From NCBI GenBank assembly GCA_001464765.1, contig LNDV01000027.1, positions 1 to 64,000 of the forward strand: a DNA stretch of 64,000 nt. Reading direction: 5' to 3'. This document shows, one piece after another, positions 57,116 through 64,000 of this stretch (its first letter is position 1; every line of letters begins with the position of its first letter). Source of the stretch: Betaproteobacteria bacterium Ga0077526. GTDB taxonomy: Bacteria > Pseudomonadota > Gammaproteobacteria > Burkholderiales > Ga0077523. The position numbers were made by a program, and so were the translations under genes. The notes beneath the pieces were generated by a model that made no database searches, was not told the origin of the DNA, and saw nothing but the letters and a program-made list of their open reading frames with translations.

Positions 57116-57733
57116 CTACGGACGCGCGAACCACGTCTCGGCAAAGGCAAGGAACGCCGTGCTCGAATCGGTCTTGCCCGCGAAGGATCGCGGGAAGGGC
57201 CGGCCGGGAATGGGCTTGCCGTTGATGTGGCCCTCGACCTCGCGCACGTCGATGAAGGTCGAGAACATGTCATGGCGTCCGGTCACGGCCTTGCCTTCCG
57301 TGAGTTCGACACCGTAGCGGTCCCCCCACCCCTTCCACACGAGCTGCACCTGGCCCAGCGCACAGCGGAACCACTCGATGTGCTCCGTGGTTCCGTCGCC
57401 GCCGGCCAGGAAGTCCCACCCCGGGATCATCTTCGTGTGGTCCAGCCCCTTGGTGCCGCGAAACGCGAGAAAGTGGCGCGCGAACCCGTCGCGCAGATAC
57501 GCCGCGAGAGGCTCGTTGTCCGTAGCGCACAGATTCGGCCTGTCCGGGTGTGTACCCTTGCCGTCCGGGTCCAGCAGGATGAATGCCGCATGACCGCGGC
57601 CGTACGGCGACAGCACGACCCGGAAGAAGCTCACCAGCGCGACGTAGGGGCCGTCCGCGGTGTCCTTGAGATACATGCCGGGGTTCTCACCGCACCACTC
57701 GACGGGTTGCGGATTCAGCGTGGAACGGGTCAT
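57116..57733 (-). CDS. Protein of unknown function
   Basis: I do not recognise this 205-residue protein. It has no signal peptide or membrane helix and is rich in aromatic residues (GWDFLAGGDG, WKGWGDRYGVELTEG). The ATG at 57733 is preferred because GGGAGA lies 8 bases upstream; the longer frame starts with GTG at 57778. Its neighbours on both sides are read on the other strand. Good codon pattern and length argue that it is real. Confidence 0.7.
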   Translation of the reverse strand: MTRSTLNPQPVEWCGENPGMYLKDTADGPYVALVSFFRVVLSPYGRGHAAFILLDPDGKGTHPDRPNLCATDNEPLAAYLRDGFARHFLAFRGTKGLDHTKMIPGWDFLAGGDGTTEHIEWFRCALGQVQLVWKGWGDRYGVELTEGKAVTGRHDMFSTFIDVREVEGHINGKPIPGRPFPRSFAGKTDSSTAFLAFAETWFARP

Positions 57734-57862
57734 TTCGGTTCTCCCGACGGGTTTGTGCTGCTCGAGGAAGGTCCCCACGACTTGTCCGGACCGCGAAGCG
57801 CATGGGGGGCTGTTCCCAGTCTACCCGTGCCTCACAGCCTTGGCACCGTCGTGATGACCGGA

Positions 57863-57911
57863 TTGACTCAGGTCAAATTGCCTCGGGGCCAGGAGTCGAT
57901 AATGAACTCGT
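57863..57911 (+). promoter_or_regulatory. FNR/Anr-type class II promoter
   Basis: TTGAC-N4-GTCAA at 57863-57876 is a perfect dyad of the FNR/Anr type, centred at 57869.5. GATAAT at 57898-57903 matches the -10 consensus in five of six bases and predicts a start near 57911, which puts the FNR site at exactly -41.5. This is the classic class II activator arrangement, so the downstream gene is probably induced at low oxygen. Confidence 0.75.
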
Positions 57912-57937
57912 CGTCTGAACCTCCGGAGGGACGGGAG

Positions 57938-58579
57938 ATGAATACCGAAGACCTGAAGGGTGCCGCCGAGAAGTCCATGGCGGGCGAGGGAGACATCCGG
58001 GAACGCATGCGGGAGCTCACGCTCCAGGCGATCCGGGACCGCAAGTTCGATCTGGCCTCGATGCGCGATGTCATGCAGCAATTGAGCGAAGGGGTGGCCG
58101 TCGGCGCGGAGAAGCGCGGCGAGGACGTCAGGCAGGCGCTACAGTCGGCTTTCCGCGGGATGGACGACGCTTTCGGAAAGTCGGCCCACGCCACGCGGCT
58201 GGCCATGGAGGAACTCGCGGCAAAGGGCCGCGAGATCAACGACACCGAGATGAAGGCTGCGCTCGAGGCCATGAAGAAGATGGAGTCCGACTTTGTGTCG
58301 ACCCTGTCGAATGTGGCCTCCAGCGCAGGATCGAAGGTCAAGGCCGAGATGCAGGAGATCGCCGAGCACGCAGCCCGCGCGGGCACGGATACCGGGAAGA
58401 TCGTCGGGCAGACGCTTACCGAGTTCTCGCAGAAGCTTTCGACCACTACGGCCGAGGCGACGCAGGCCGGCCTCGAGGCCGCGCGCACGCTGTCGGACCG
58501 TCTTGCTCAGGCCACCAGCGGGTTCCTGGCGGGGCTGTCGGAAGCCCTGGCACGCAAGGACGAACCCAAGGATCGATGA
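57938..58579 (+). CDS. Helical cytoplasmic protein, phasin-like in appearance
   Basis: The 213-residue protein is almost wholly alpha-helical, Ala/Glu/Lys-rich and without membrane segments (for example IRERMRELTLQAIRDRKFDL, then many amphipathic helices). It resembles proteins I know as an uncharacterised family (possibly DUF6781), but I am not certain; phasin-like granule binding is an alternative given the PHA depolymerase nearby. The ATG at 57938 has GGAGGG 7 bases upstream. An ATG at 57902 also has an AGGAG site, but it overlaps the predicted -10 box and lies before the predicted transcript start. Confidence 0.75.
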   Translation: MNTEDLKGAAEKSMAGEGDIRERMRELTLQAIRDRKFDLASMRDVMQQLSEGVAVGAEKRGEDVRQALQSAFRGMDDAFGKSAHATRLAMEELAAKGREINDTEMKAALEAMKKMESDFVSTLSNVASSAGSKVKAEMQEIAEHAARAGTDTGKIVGQTLTEFSQKLSTTTAEATQAGLEAARTLSDRLAQATSGFLAGLSEALARKDEPKDR

Positions 58580-58622
58580 AGCCGTTCCCACCACGTTTTC
58601 ACTCTCACGGAAGCAGCAGCCC

Positions 58623-59015
58623 ATGTCACATTTCCACGCCGTCGTCTGGCTCGACCACACCGAAGCGCATGTCATGCATTTCAATCAGGAGGATGTCGAG
58701 AAGTTCACCGCCCATGCGTCCGACAAGCATCCGCACCTGCACCACAAGCGCGGCTCCACCGGCTCGGGTCACCGGGGCGAGGATACCCACTACTTCGGCG
58801 AGGTCGTCCGCCTGCTCGGCGGCGCGCAGGAGATCCTTGTCGTCGGCCCCGGCAACGCCAAGCTCGAACTCGTGAAGTACGTTCACAAGCATCACCACGC
58901 CATGGTGGATCGCATCCTGGGTGTGGAGAGCGCGGACCACCCCACCGACGGGCAGATCGTGGCCCATGCCCGCCAGTACTTCATGGCGAAGGACAAGATG
59001 CTCGGCAACGCCTGA
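58623..59015 (+). CDS. Small His-rich protein of the 'translational machinery protein' type
   Basis: The 130-residue protein (MSHFHAVVWLDHTEAHVMHF) resembles small eRF1-like or host-attachment-type proteins that databases call translational machinery protein. It has a histidine cluster (HPHLHHKRG, HKHHHAMVDR) and the motif ILVVGPGNAKLELVKYV. A real function is not established for the family. It follows the helical protein by 43 bases on the same strand and may be in the same FNR-controlled transcript. Confidence 0.75.
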   Translation: MSHFHAVVWLDHTEAHVMHFNQEDVEKFTAHASDKHPHLHHKRGSTGSGHRGEDTHYFGEVVRLLGGAQEILVVGPGNAKLELVKYVHKHHHAMVDRILGVESADHPTDGQIVAHARQYFMAKDKMLGNA

Positions 59016-59135
59016 GCGTATCTGCCCAAGCCGGCGGCCCGGTCAACCCGTATCGCGTTCGCCCGGGCCGCTTCCCTACAATCCCGGTGAACCGCCTGTC
59101 ACGCAGGCGACCCCTCTTCTCACCGGGATGACCCC

Positions 59136-60812
59136 ATGCTTGAATCGCTGCACGCGTTCCAGGATCTGCCGAGGCTTCGCGAACTCGTCGTCATCCTCAT
59201 GCGACACGGGTTCGGCGATGTCATTCGCCGCGCCGGCGTCGGCACCTTTCTCGAGCGCGCGGGCGAACTCCTGAGCGCGGGCAAGGACGACTCGCTCGCG
59301 CATCTCGAACTGCCGGTGCGAATCCGCATGGCGCTCGAAGCCATGGGCCCCACGTTCGTGAAGCTCGGCCAGGTGCTCAGCACCCGCGTGGATCTCTTCC
59401 CCGAGGAGTGGATCGCGGAGTTCGAGCGGCTTCAGCACGCCGTGGCGCCGGAACCCGCCGAAGCGATGGTCGCGCAGATGACCCAGGCGCTCGGCAGGCC
59501 ACCCCAGGAGGTCTTCGCGGACTTCGAACCCCACCCGCTCGCGAGCGCGTCGATCGCGCAGGTCTATCGGGCGAGGCTCGAGGATGGCACCCAGGTCGTG
59601 CTCAAGGTCCGCCGCCCCGGGATCCGGCCGCGCATCGAAGCGGATTTGCGCATTCTGTCGGTGCTGGCCGGAGTCGCGGCACGCGAGCTGCCGGAGCTGC
59701 AGCGTTTCCAGCCGGTGGAGATGGTGGCCCAGTTCGGTCGTTCCATCGGCCGCGAACTGGACCTAGCCCTGGAGGCGCGCAACCAGGATCGCTTCGCGCG
59801 GAGCTTCGCCGACGATCCGAACGTCGTGATCCCGAGGATCCACTGGGAACACACCTCGGCACGCATGAACGTGCAGGACTTCGTGGAGGGCGTGCCCGGC
59901 AACGAACTCGAACTCATCGAGCGCGCGGGGCTGGACCGCAAGACGCTCGCGGACCGCGGCGCCGGTGCCGTGCTGAAGATGATTCTCGTGGACGGGTTTT
60001 TCCATGCCGATCCGCATCCCGGCAACGTCATGTACCTGCCAGGCAATCGGATCGCGATGCTCGATTTCGGCATGGTGGGGCGGCTTTCGGATCACCGCCG
60101 CAATCAGATCGTCGACCTGCTCGCCGCGCTGTCGCGCCGTGACGAGCACGGGATGATGGCGGTGCTGCTCGACTGGACGGGGGATGCGGAGGTCGACGAG
60201 GCACGGCTTGCCCAGGATCTGGGCGATCTGGTGGGCGACTACGATCACCTCGCGCTCAAGGACATCCACATCGGCCGGCTGCTCGGTGACATCACCACGG
60301 TGATGCGCGATCACGCCATCGTCCTGCCGCCGGATCTGGCGCTGCTCTTCAAGGCGCTCATCTCGCTGGAGGGGCTGGGGCGGCGGCTCGATCCGGAGTT
60401 CCACCTCGTCGACTATCTCAGGCCCTTCGTGAAGCGGGTGATCCTCTCGCGCTACGAGCCCGGCGCTGTCGGCAAGCGGGTGCGCCATGGCATGTCCGAT
60501 GTACTCGGGATGCTCGGCGGCATCCCCGGCGATCTCACGAAGCTCATCCGGGACGCGCGGCGCGGGCGAATGCGCATCGAGTTCGACCTGAAGCGTCTCG
60601 ACCACTTCGGCCATCAGATCGACCGCAGCGCCAACCGCCTCACGCTCGGCGTCGTGACTGCGGCGCTGATCGTCGGTTCCTCGATCGTCATGACGGTTCG
60701 CGGAGGCCCCGAGCTCTTCGGCCTGCCGTTGTTCGGCGTGGTCGGTTTTCTCCTGGCCAGCTGCATCGGTGTCTGGCTGGTGTTCTCCATCCTCCGATCC
60801 GATCGCGAGTAG
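59136..60812 (+). CDS. AarF/UbiB-family kinase-like protein
   Basis: The 558-residue protein has the atypical ABC1/UbiB kinase motifs: KLGQVLSTR (KxGQ), the ELDLALEARN acidic helix, HADPHPGN and DFGMVGRL. Two membrane helices at the C terminus (VVTAALIVGSSIVM and the following LLASCIGVWLVFSIL) anchor it. UbiB promotes ubiquinone synthesis. It lacks ubiE and ubiJ as neighbours, so it may be a paralogue. It lies 120 bases downstream of the small histidine-rich gene. Confidence 0.88.
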   Translation: MLESLHAFQDLPRLRELVVILMRHGFGDVIRRAGVGTFLERAGELLSAGKDDSLAHLELPVRIRMALEAMGPTFVKLGQVLSTRVDLFPEEWIAEFERLQHAVAPEPAEAMVAQMTQALGRPPQEVFADFEPHPLASASIAQVYRARLEDGTQVVLKVRRPGIRPRIEADLRILSVLAGVAARELPELQRFQPVEMVAQFGRSIGRELDLALEARNQDRFARSFADDPNVVIPRIHWEHTSARMNVQDFVEGVPGNELELIERAGLDRKTLADRGAGAVLKMILVDGFFHADPHPGNVMYLPGNRIAMLDFGMVGRLSDHRRNQIVDLLAALSRRDEHGMMAVLLDWTGDAEVDEARLAQDLGDLVGDYDHLALKDIHIGRLLGDITTVMRDHAIVLPPDLALLFKALISLEGLGRRLDPEFHLVDYLRPFVKRVILSRYEPGAVGKRVRHGMSDVLGMLGGIPGDLTKLIRDARRGRMRIEFDLKRLDHFGHQIDRSANRLTLGVVTAALIVGSSIVMTVRGGPELFGLPLFGVVGFLLASCIGVWLVFSILRSDRE

Positions 60813-61160
60813 GGGAGGCCGGCCAGGAGGCGGCGATACCCTTACCGCCGGGCCGCGACGGGCTTCCCGCGTTCTCTCTGCGACATCTTGCGTACTCGAA
60901 TGCGCTGCACAATGACTCGGAATGCGCGCCTTACCAAGTTCTTCTATGATTCGGCGACTTTCGAAGTGATCGTGTGTTCGCCCGGGCAGGAGGACAATCG
61001 CCTGCTCGTCGCTTCGATTCGACTGCCGCAGCGCCTCGCCGCGACGGGATACCACACCAGAGTTCGGGGGGAGGGCAACGCCAGTGGACGTCTGTACGGG
61101 TAGCACGATGTGCACGAGCGGTTTCGCGTTGGTGCGGTTCCGCCGCGGCAGGGTGACGAC
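60813..61160. other. 348-base gap without convincing gene
   Basis: A 71-codon frame at 60888-61103 has no ribosome-binding site, domain or pattern I can support. TATGAT near 60945 could be a -10 box for the flavin operon, but no good -35 box accompanies it. I see nothing else here. Confidence 0.5.
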
Positions 61161-61682
61161 ATGAGCGACTGGCGCCCCCTGATGCTTGCGCCGGTGGTGA
61201 TCATGGCGCCCCACTGCGCCTATGCCGCCACCTACCTCAGTGTGGAACAGGCGCAGCAGATTCTCTTCCCCGGTATCGCCCTGAAGGCGGCACCGACGCA
61301 CCTCAGTGACGAGCAGAAGCAGGCAATCGAACAGCGGCTGGGCGCCCGGCTGCGCATCACGGACCTCAAGCTGTGGCGCGCGCCCGACGGTGCCGTGTTC
61401 ATCGTCGACGAAGTGATCGGGAAGCACGAGTTCATCACCTACGCGGTCGGCATTCGGGCCGACGGCGGCGTGAAGGGCATCGAGATCCTCGAGTACCGCG
61501 AGAGCTACGGGTACGAAGTGCGTCATCCGGGCTGGCGGGGGCAGTTCGTCGGCAAGACCACCGCGGCGGCGCTCGAGCTCGACAAGGACATTCGCAACAT
61601 CGGTGGTGCGACGCTCTCCTGCCGCCACATCACGGAAGGCGTGAAGCGGTTGCTGATCACCCATGAGCTCGCGCTGCGCTGA
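61161..61682 (+). CDS. FMN-binding domain protein, exported
   Basis: The 173-residue protein has a signal peptide (about 1-22, ending CAYAA) and an RnfG/NqrC-type FMN-binding domain. The sequence NIGGATLSCRH near the C terminus matches the flavinylation motif, with Thr151 as the residue to which ApbE would attach FMN. It should carry electrons outside the cytoplasm. The ATG at 61161 is preferred over 61110 because the signal peptide begins there. It overlaps apbE by 20 bases. Confidence 0.85.
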   Translation: MSDWRPLMLAPVVIMAPHCAYAATYLSVEQAQQILFPGIALKAAPTHLSDEQKQAIEQRLGARLRITDLKLWRAPDGAVFIVDEVIGKHEFITYAVGIRADGGVKGIEILEYRESYGYEVRHPGWRGQFVGKTTAAALELDKDIRNIGGATLSCRHITEGVKRLLITHELALR

Positions 61683-62577
61683 GCGAAGGCGGGCGCGGCC
61701 GCTGCTCGGTACGCTGGTCGAGATCGAGGTGACGGCAGAGAATGAAGAGGCGGCGCAGCGCGCGCTCGAGGCGGGGTTCTCCGCCGTGGCTCGCGTGGAT
61801 CGCGCCATGAGTTTCCATTCGGCCGACAGCGAGCTGTCGCGGATCCATCGGGACGCGTGGCGTTCGGACACCCGGGTAGATGGCGACACCTGGCGGGTGT
61901 TGCGGGCGTCGCGCGCGCTTTCCGTTGCGACCGGCGGCGTGTTCGACTGTACCGTGGCATCGAGGCTCGTTGCCGCCGGCCGGCTGCCTCGGCCGCAGGG
62001 GAGTCCGGATCCGGTCCCCGACGGCAACTGGCGGGACGTGGACCTGCGCCGAGAAGGCTTCGTGCGACTCAGCCGGCCTGTCTGGCTCGACCTTGGCGGG
62101 ATCGCCAAGGGCTACGCCCTGGACGTCGCCACCCGGGCGATGGCCACGGCCGGAGCCGTTACCTCCCGCGTGGATGCAGGCGGTGACATCCGCGTGCGTT
62201 CGGCCCGGAGCGCGCCGGTATTCGTCCGGCATCCGTCGGACCGCTCGCGTGCCTTCGCCGTCGGTTCTCTTCAGGACGGCGCCATGGCAACGACGGCGCC
62301 CTATCACGACGAGACCGGCGAATGGTCCGGCGTCGTTGTCCCGTCCGGTAAGCAGATCCCCATAGCCGACTCGAGCGTCACCGTGTTCGCCCGGCGGGGA
62401 ATCTGGGCCGACGCGCTGACGAAGGTCGTCGCGATCGCACCGGATTCCGCGAGTGCGATTCTCAGGCGACTCGGCGCAGACGCGCTCGAGATTGCGTCGA
62501 ACGGTGAGGCGCGATGGTGTCCGACCGATGGCGGGGCGCCGCGAGGCTGGTCGCTCGGTCCGGGGCAGTATCCATGA
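61663..62577 (+). CDS. FAD:protein FMN transferase (ApbE family)
   Basis: The 304-residue protein has ApbE motifs RARPLLGTLVEI, DLGGIAKGYALD and DAGGDIRVR and the Mg-binding C-terminal part. ApbE transfers FMN from FAD to a Thr or Ser, here probably in the overlapping FMN-binding protein. Unlike typical periplasmic ApbE, no signal peptide or lipobox precedes the conserved core (MSSRCAERRRARPLLG), so its compartment is in doubt. Its stop overlaps the next gene in ATGA. Confidence 0.9.
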   Translation: MSSRCAERRRARPLLGTLVEIEVTAENEEAAQRALEAGFSAVARVDRAMSFHSADSELSRIHRDAWRSDTRVDGDTWRVLRASRALSVATGGVFDCTVASRLVAAGRLPRPQGSPDPVPDGNWRDVDLRREGFVRLSRPVWLDLGGIAKGYALDVATRAMATAGAVTSRVDAGGDIRVRSARSAPVFVRHPSDRSRAFAVGSLQDGAMATTAPYHDETGEWSGVVVPSGKQIPIADSSVTVFARRGIWADALTKVVAIAPDSASAILRRLGADALEIASNGEARWCPTDGGAPRGWSLGPGQYP

Positions 62578-63038
62578 GTCCGCCGCGTCCGGGACCCACG
62601 ATCGCGCTCACGCCTCTGCATCGGCGCACGATCTTCAGCGTCGGCCTCGCACTTGTCGTCAGCGGCGCGGGCTGGCTCGTCTGTCACTACCTGATGGGCG
62701 GCGATCCCGACTTCCCCGACATGCCTCACCCGCTCGAACCCTTCTGGCTCAAGGTTCACGGGGCGATCGCGATGGTGAGTCTCCTGGTGGTGGGTTCGGT
62801 CGTGCCGTGGCATGCATGGCGAGCCTGGAAGCTGAGCCGCAACCGCGGTACGGGCGGATTCGTCACCTCCGTGCTTGTCGTCCTCATCCTGAGCGCCTGG
62901 GCGCTCTACTACATAGGGTCGGAATCCCTGCGGCCGGGGATCAGCCTCGTCCACTGGATCGTCGGGATCGCCGCCGTGCCGCTGATGTGGCTGCACGTTG
63001 TGCGGGGCAGGCGATCGAGGAGTGCACCGGCGCGATGA
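62574..63038 (+). CDS. Three-helix membrane protein, possible haem or quinone partner
   Basis: The 154-residue protein has three or four hydrophobic segments (from about 20, 58, 92 and 123) with histidines inside or next to them: KVHGAIAM, VPWHAWRAW, VHWIVG and WLHVVRGRR. This pattern resembles DUF4405-like transmembrane redox proteins, though the assignment is tentative. The ATGA overlaps join it to apbE and to the following gene. It could pass electrons between the membrane and the flavoprotein. Confidence 0.7.
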   Translation: MSPPRPGPTIALTPLHRRTIFSVGLALVVSGAGWLVCHYLMGGDPDFPDMPHPLEPFWLKVHGAIAMVSLLVVGSVVPWHAWRAWKLSRNRGTGGFVTSVLVVLILSAWALYYIGSESLRPGISLVHWIVGIAAVPLMWLHVVRGRRSRSAPAR

Positions 63039-64000
63039 CGGGCTTGCGAACGCTTTGTCTGCTGATGGCGCTGGCCGCCGCGCGCGTGGCATCGGCTGCC
63101 GAATACCTCGCGGACCCGGCGACGTATTCGGCGCTCGTGCAGGGACTGCGCGCTGGCGACGTTCTGCTGCTCGTGCCGGGCGTCTATGTGCAGGGTCTCC
63201 AGGTGAGGGGCCTTGCCGGGACGGCGACCGAACCGATCCGCATCGAGGCTGCAAACCCCGCGCAGCGGCCCGTCTTTCTCGCGCAGCCGGGGCGCAACAC
63301 GGTGAGCATCGTGAATTCGCTGCACGTGCAGATTCGTGGATTGCAGCTCGAAGGGCGCAACCTCCCCGTGGATGCCGTGAAGGCCGAAGGGCATGGCCGA
63401 TTTGCGCACTACATCACCCTGGAGAATCTGCGCATCTCCGGCCACGCCTTCAGCCAGCAGAACGTGGGCATCTCCACAAAGTGTCCCGCGAGCGGGTGGG
63501 TGGTGCGAGGCAACGAGATCGTCGGCGTCGGCACGGGCATGTACTTCGGCAATTCCGACGGGTCTGCGGCTTTCTGGAACGGACTGATCGAAGGCAATGT
63601 CGTGCGCGACACCATCGGCTACAACGTGCAGATCAAGCACCAGGGCTACCGGCCCGGGCTGGACGGAGAGGATGGCGCGGCCGTCACGATCATCCGAAAC
63701 AACGTGTTCGAGAAGACCCGTGCGGGTGCGCTCGGCGAGGCGGCGCGTCCCAACCTTCTCGTGGGTCATCAGCCCCGGGACGGTCGGGGCGCCGACGACC
63801 GCTTCCTGATCTACGGCAATCTGTTCCTGCGAAACCCGACCGAAGTGCTGTTCCAGGGGGAAGGCAACATCACGCTGTACAACAACGTGTTCGTGAATCC
63901 GGAAGGCTCCGCCGTTCATGTCCGGCCCCACAACGGCATTCCACAGGATGTCTACATCCTGCTCAACACCGTGGTGGCGCGCGATGCGGGCATCCGGCTG
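63035..64000 (+). CDS. Secreted right-handed beta-helix protein, 3' end missing
   Basis: The frame stays open to the window edge (322 codons). It begins with a signal peptide (MTGLRTLCLLMALAAARVASA) and continues with short repeated strands of the parallel beta-helix kind (IEGNVVRDTIGYNVQIKH, IIRNNVFEKT, IYGNLFLRNP, LYNNVFVNPEG). Relatives are polysaccharide lyases, epimerases or adhesins. It is joined to the flavin operon by an ATGA overlap, which is unusual for this kind of protein. Confidence 0.85.
   Translation, partial: MTGLRTLCLLMALAAARVASAAEYLADPATYSALVQGLRAGDVLLLVPGVYVQGLQVRGLAGTATEPIRIEAANPAQRPVFLAQPGRNTVSIVNSLHVQIRGLQLEGRNLPVDAVKAEGHGRFAHYITLENLRISGHAFSQQNVGISTKCPASGWVVRGNEIVGVGTGMYFGNSDGSAAFWNGLIEGNVVRDTIGYNVQIKHQGYRPGLDGEDGAAVTIIRNNVFEKTRAGALGEAARPNLLVGHQPRDGRGADDRFLIYGNLFLRNPTEVLFQGEGNITLYNNVFVNPEGSAVHVRPHNGIPQDVYILLNTVVARDAGIRL

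Noticed and set aside
57902..57904. ATG at 57902 as start of the helical protein
   Set aside because: It has a usable AGGAG site but overlaps the predicted -10 box and lies upstream of the predicted transcript start; 57938 fits better.
37887..61065. CCAGAGTTCGGGG found both near 37.89 kb and near 61.05 kb
   Set aside because: A 13-base match between two places in 64 kb is expected by chance many times over, and the flanks do not align.
60888..61103. 71-codon frame before the flavin operon
   Set aside because: It has no ribosome-binding site, signal peptide or recognisable pattern, and it contains rare codons unlike the neighbours. I treat the gap as non-coding.

Overview
The window reads as a chromosomal segment of a GC-rich betaproteobacterium. 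The basis is the complete S10-spc-alpha ribosomal superoperon directly behind tuf, with infA and rpmJ between secY and rpsM, followed a few kilobases after rplQ by the uvrA / MFS transporter / ssb neighbourhood that I know from betaproteobacteria. The order or genus cannot be fixed from this sequence alone. A four-cysteine (C+) form of ribosomal protein S4 would fit a Rhodocyclales- or Nitrosomonadales-like lineage, but that is inference. I saw no insertion sequence, prophage, CRISPR array, tRNA or rRNA.

Layout. 1-14.1 kb: the 3' end of tuf, then 29 ribosomal/secretion/transcription genes (rpsJ to rplQ) on the + strand, with three regulatory-looking interruptions: a hairpin between rpsJ and rplC, a promoter plus leader hairpins before rplN, and an intrinsic-terminator-like hairpin between rpsD and rpoA. 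14.1-19.4 kb (-): a REC-PAS-GGDEF-EAL response regulator overlapping the end of a large GacS/BarA-type hybrid kinase. 19.6-24.5 kb: uvrA (-), then a YajR-type MFS transporter and ssb (+). 24.5-28.7 kb (-): UDP-glucuronate decarboxylase, a kinase-HDOD fusion and a zinc-ribbon methyltransferase. 28.8-35.2 kb: a small secreted protein, an MDR oxidoreductase behind a TetR-like operator, and a LysR regulator divergent from a fused indolepyruvate ferredoxin oxidoreductase. 35.4-43.1 kb: a second signalling block with a diguanylate cyclase, a REC-LuxR-cNMP-binding protein, a 518-base gap holding two candidate small RNAs, and a 1649-residue CheB-CheR-PAS-GGDEF-EAL protein.

43.4-54.8 kb: a metabolic island dominated by oxidoreductases (enolase-superfamily protein, PanB, aldehyde dehydrogenase, Zn alcohol dehydrogenase, PanE-like reductase, two SDRs, aldo-keto reductase, MDR, 2-hydroxyacid dehydrogenase, TatD). 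The PanB and PanE homologues inside what looks like a catabolic run suggest either pantoate metabolism or recruitment of those folds for another branched hydroxy acid.

54.8-58.6 kb: a secreted Gly/Ser-rich protein, a type-2 short-chain PHA depolymerase with a fibronectin-III-like segment, an unknown protein, and a helical protein with a textbook class II FNR/Anr-type promoter, followed by a small histidine-rich protein and an AarF/UbiB kinase-like gene. 61.2-64 kb: an overlapping operon for extracytoplasmic flavin chemistry (FMN-binding protein, ApbE, three-helix membrane protein) that runs directly into a secreted right-handed beta-helix protein cut by the window edge.

The items I rate most worth follow-up are the FNR-type promoter at 57.86 kb, the tandem candidate sRNAs near 37.9-38.1 kb, the flavin / beta-helix operon, and the REC-LuxR-cNMP fusion.
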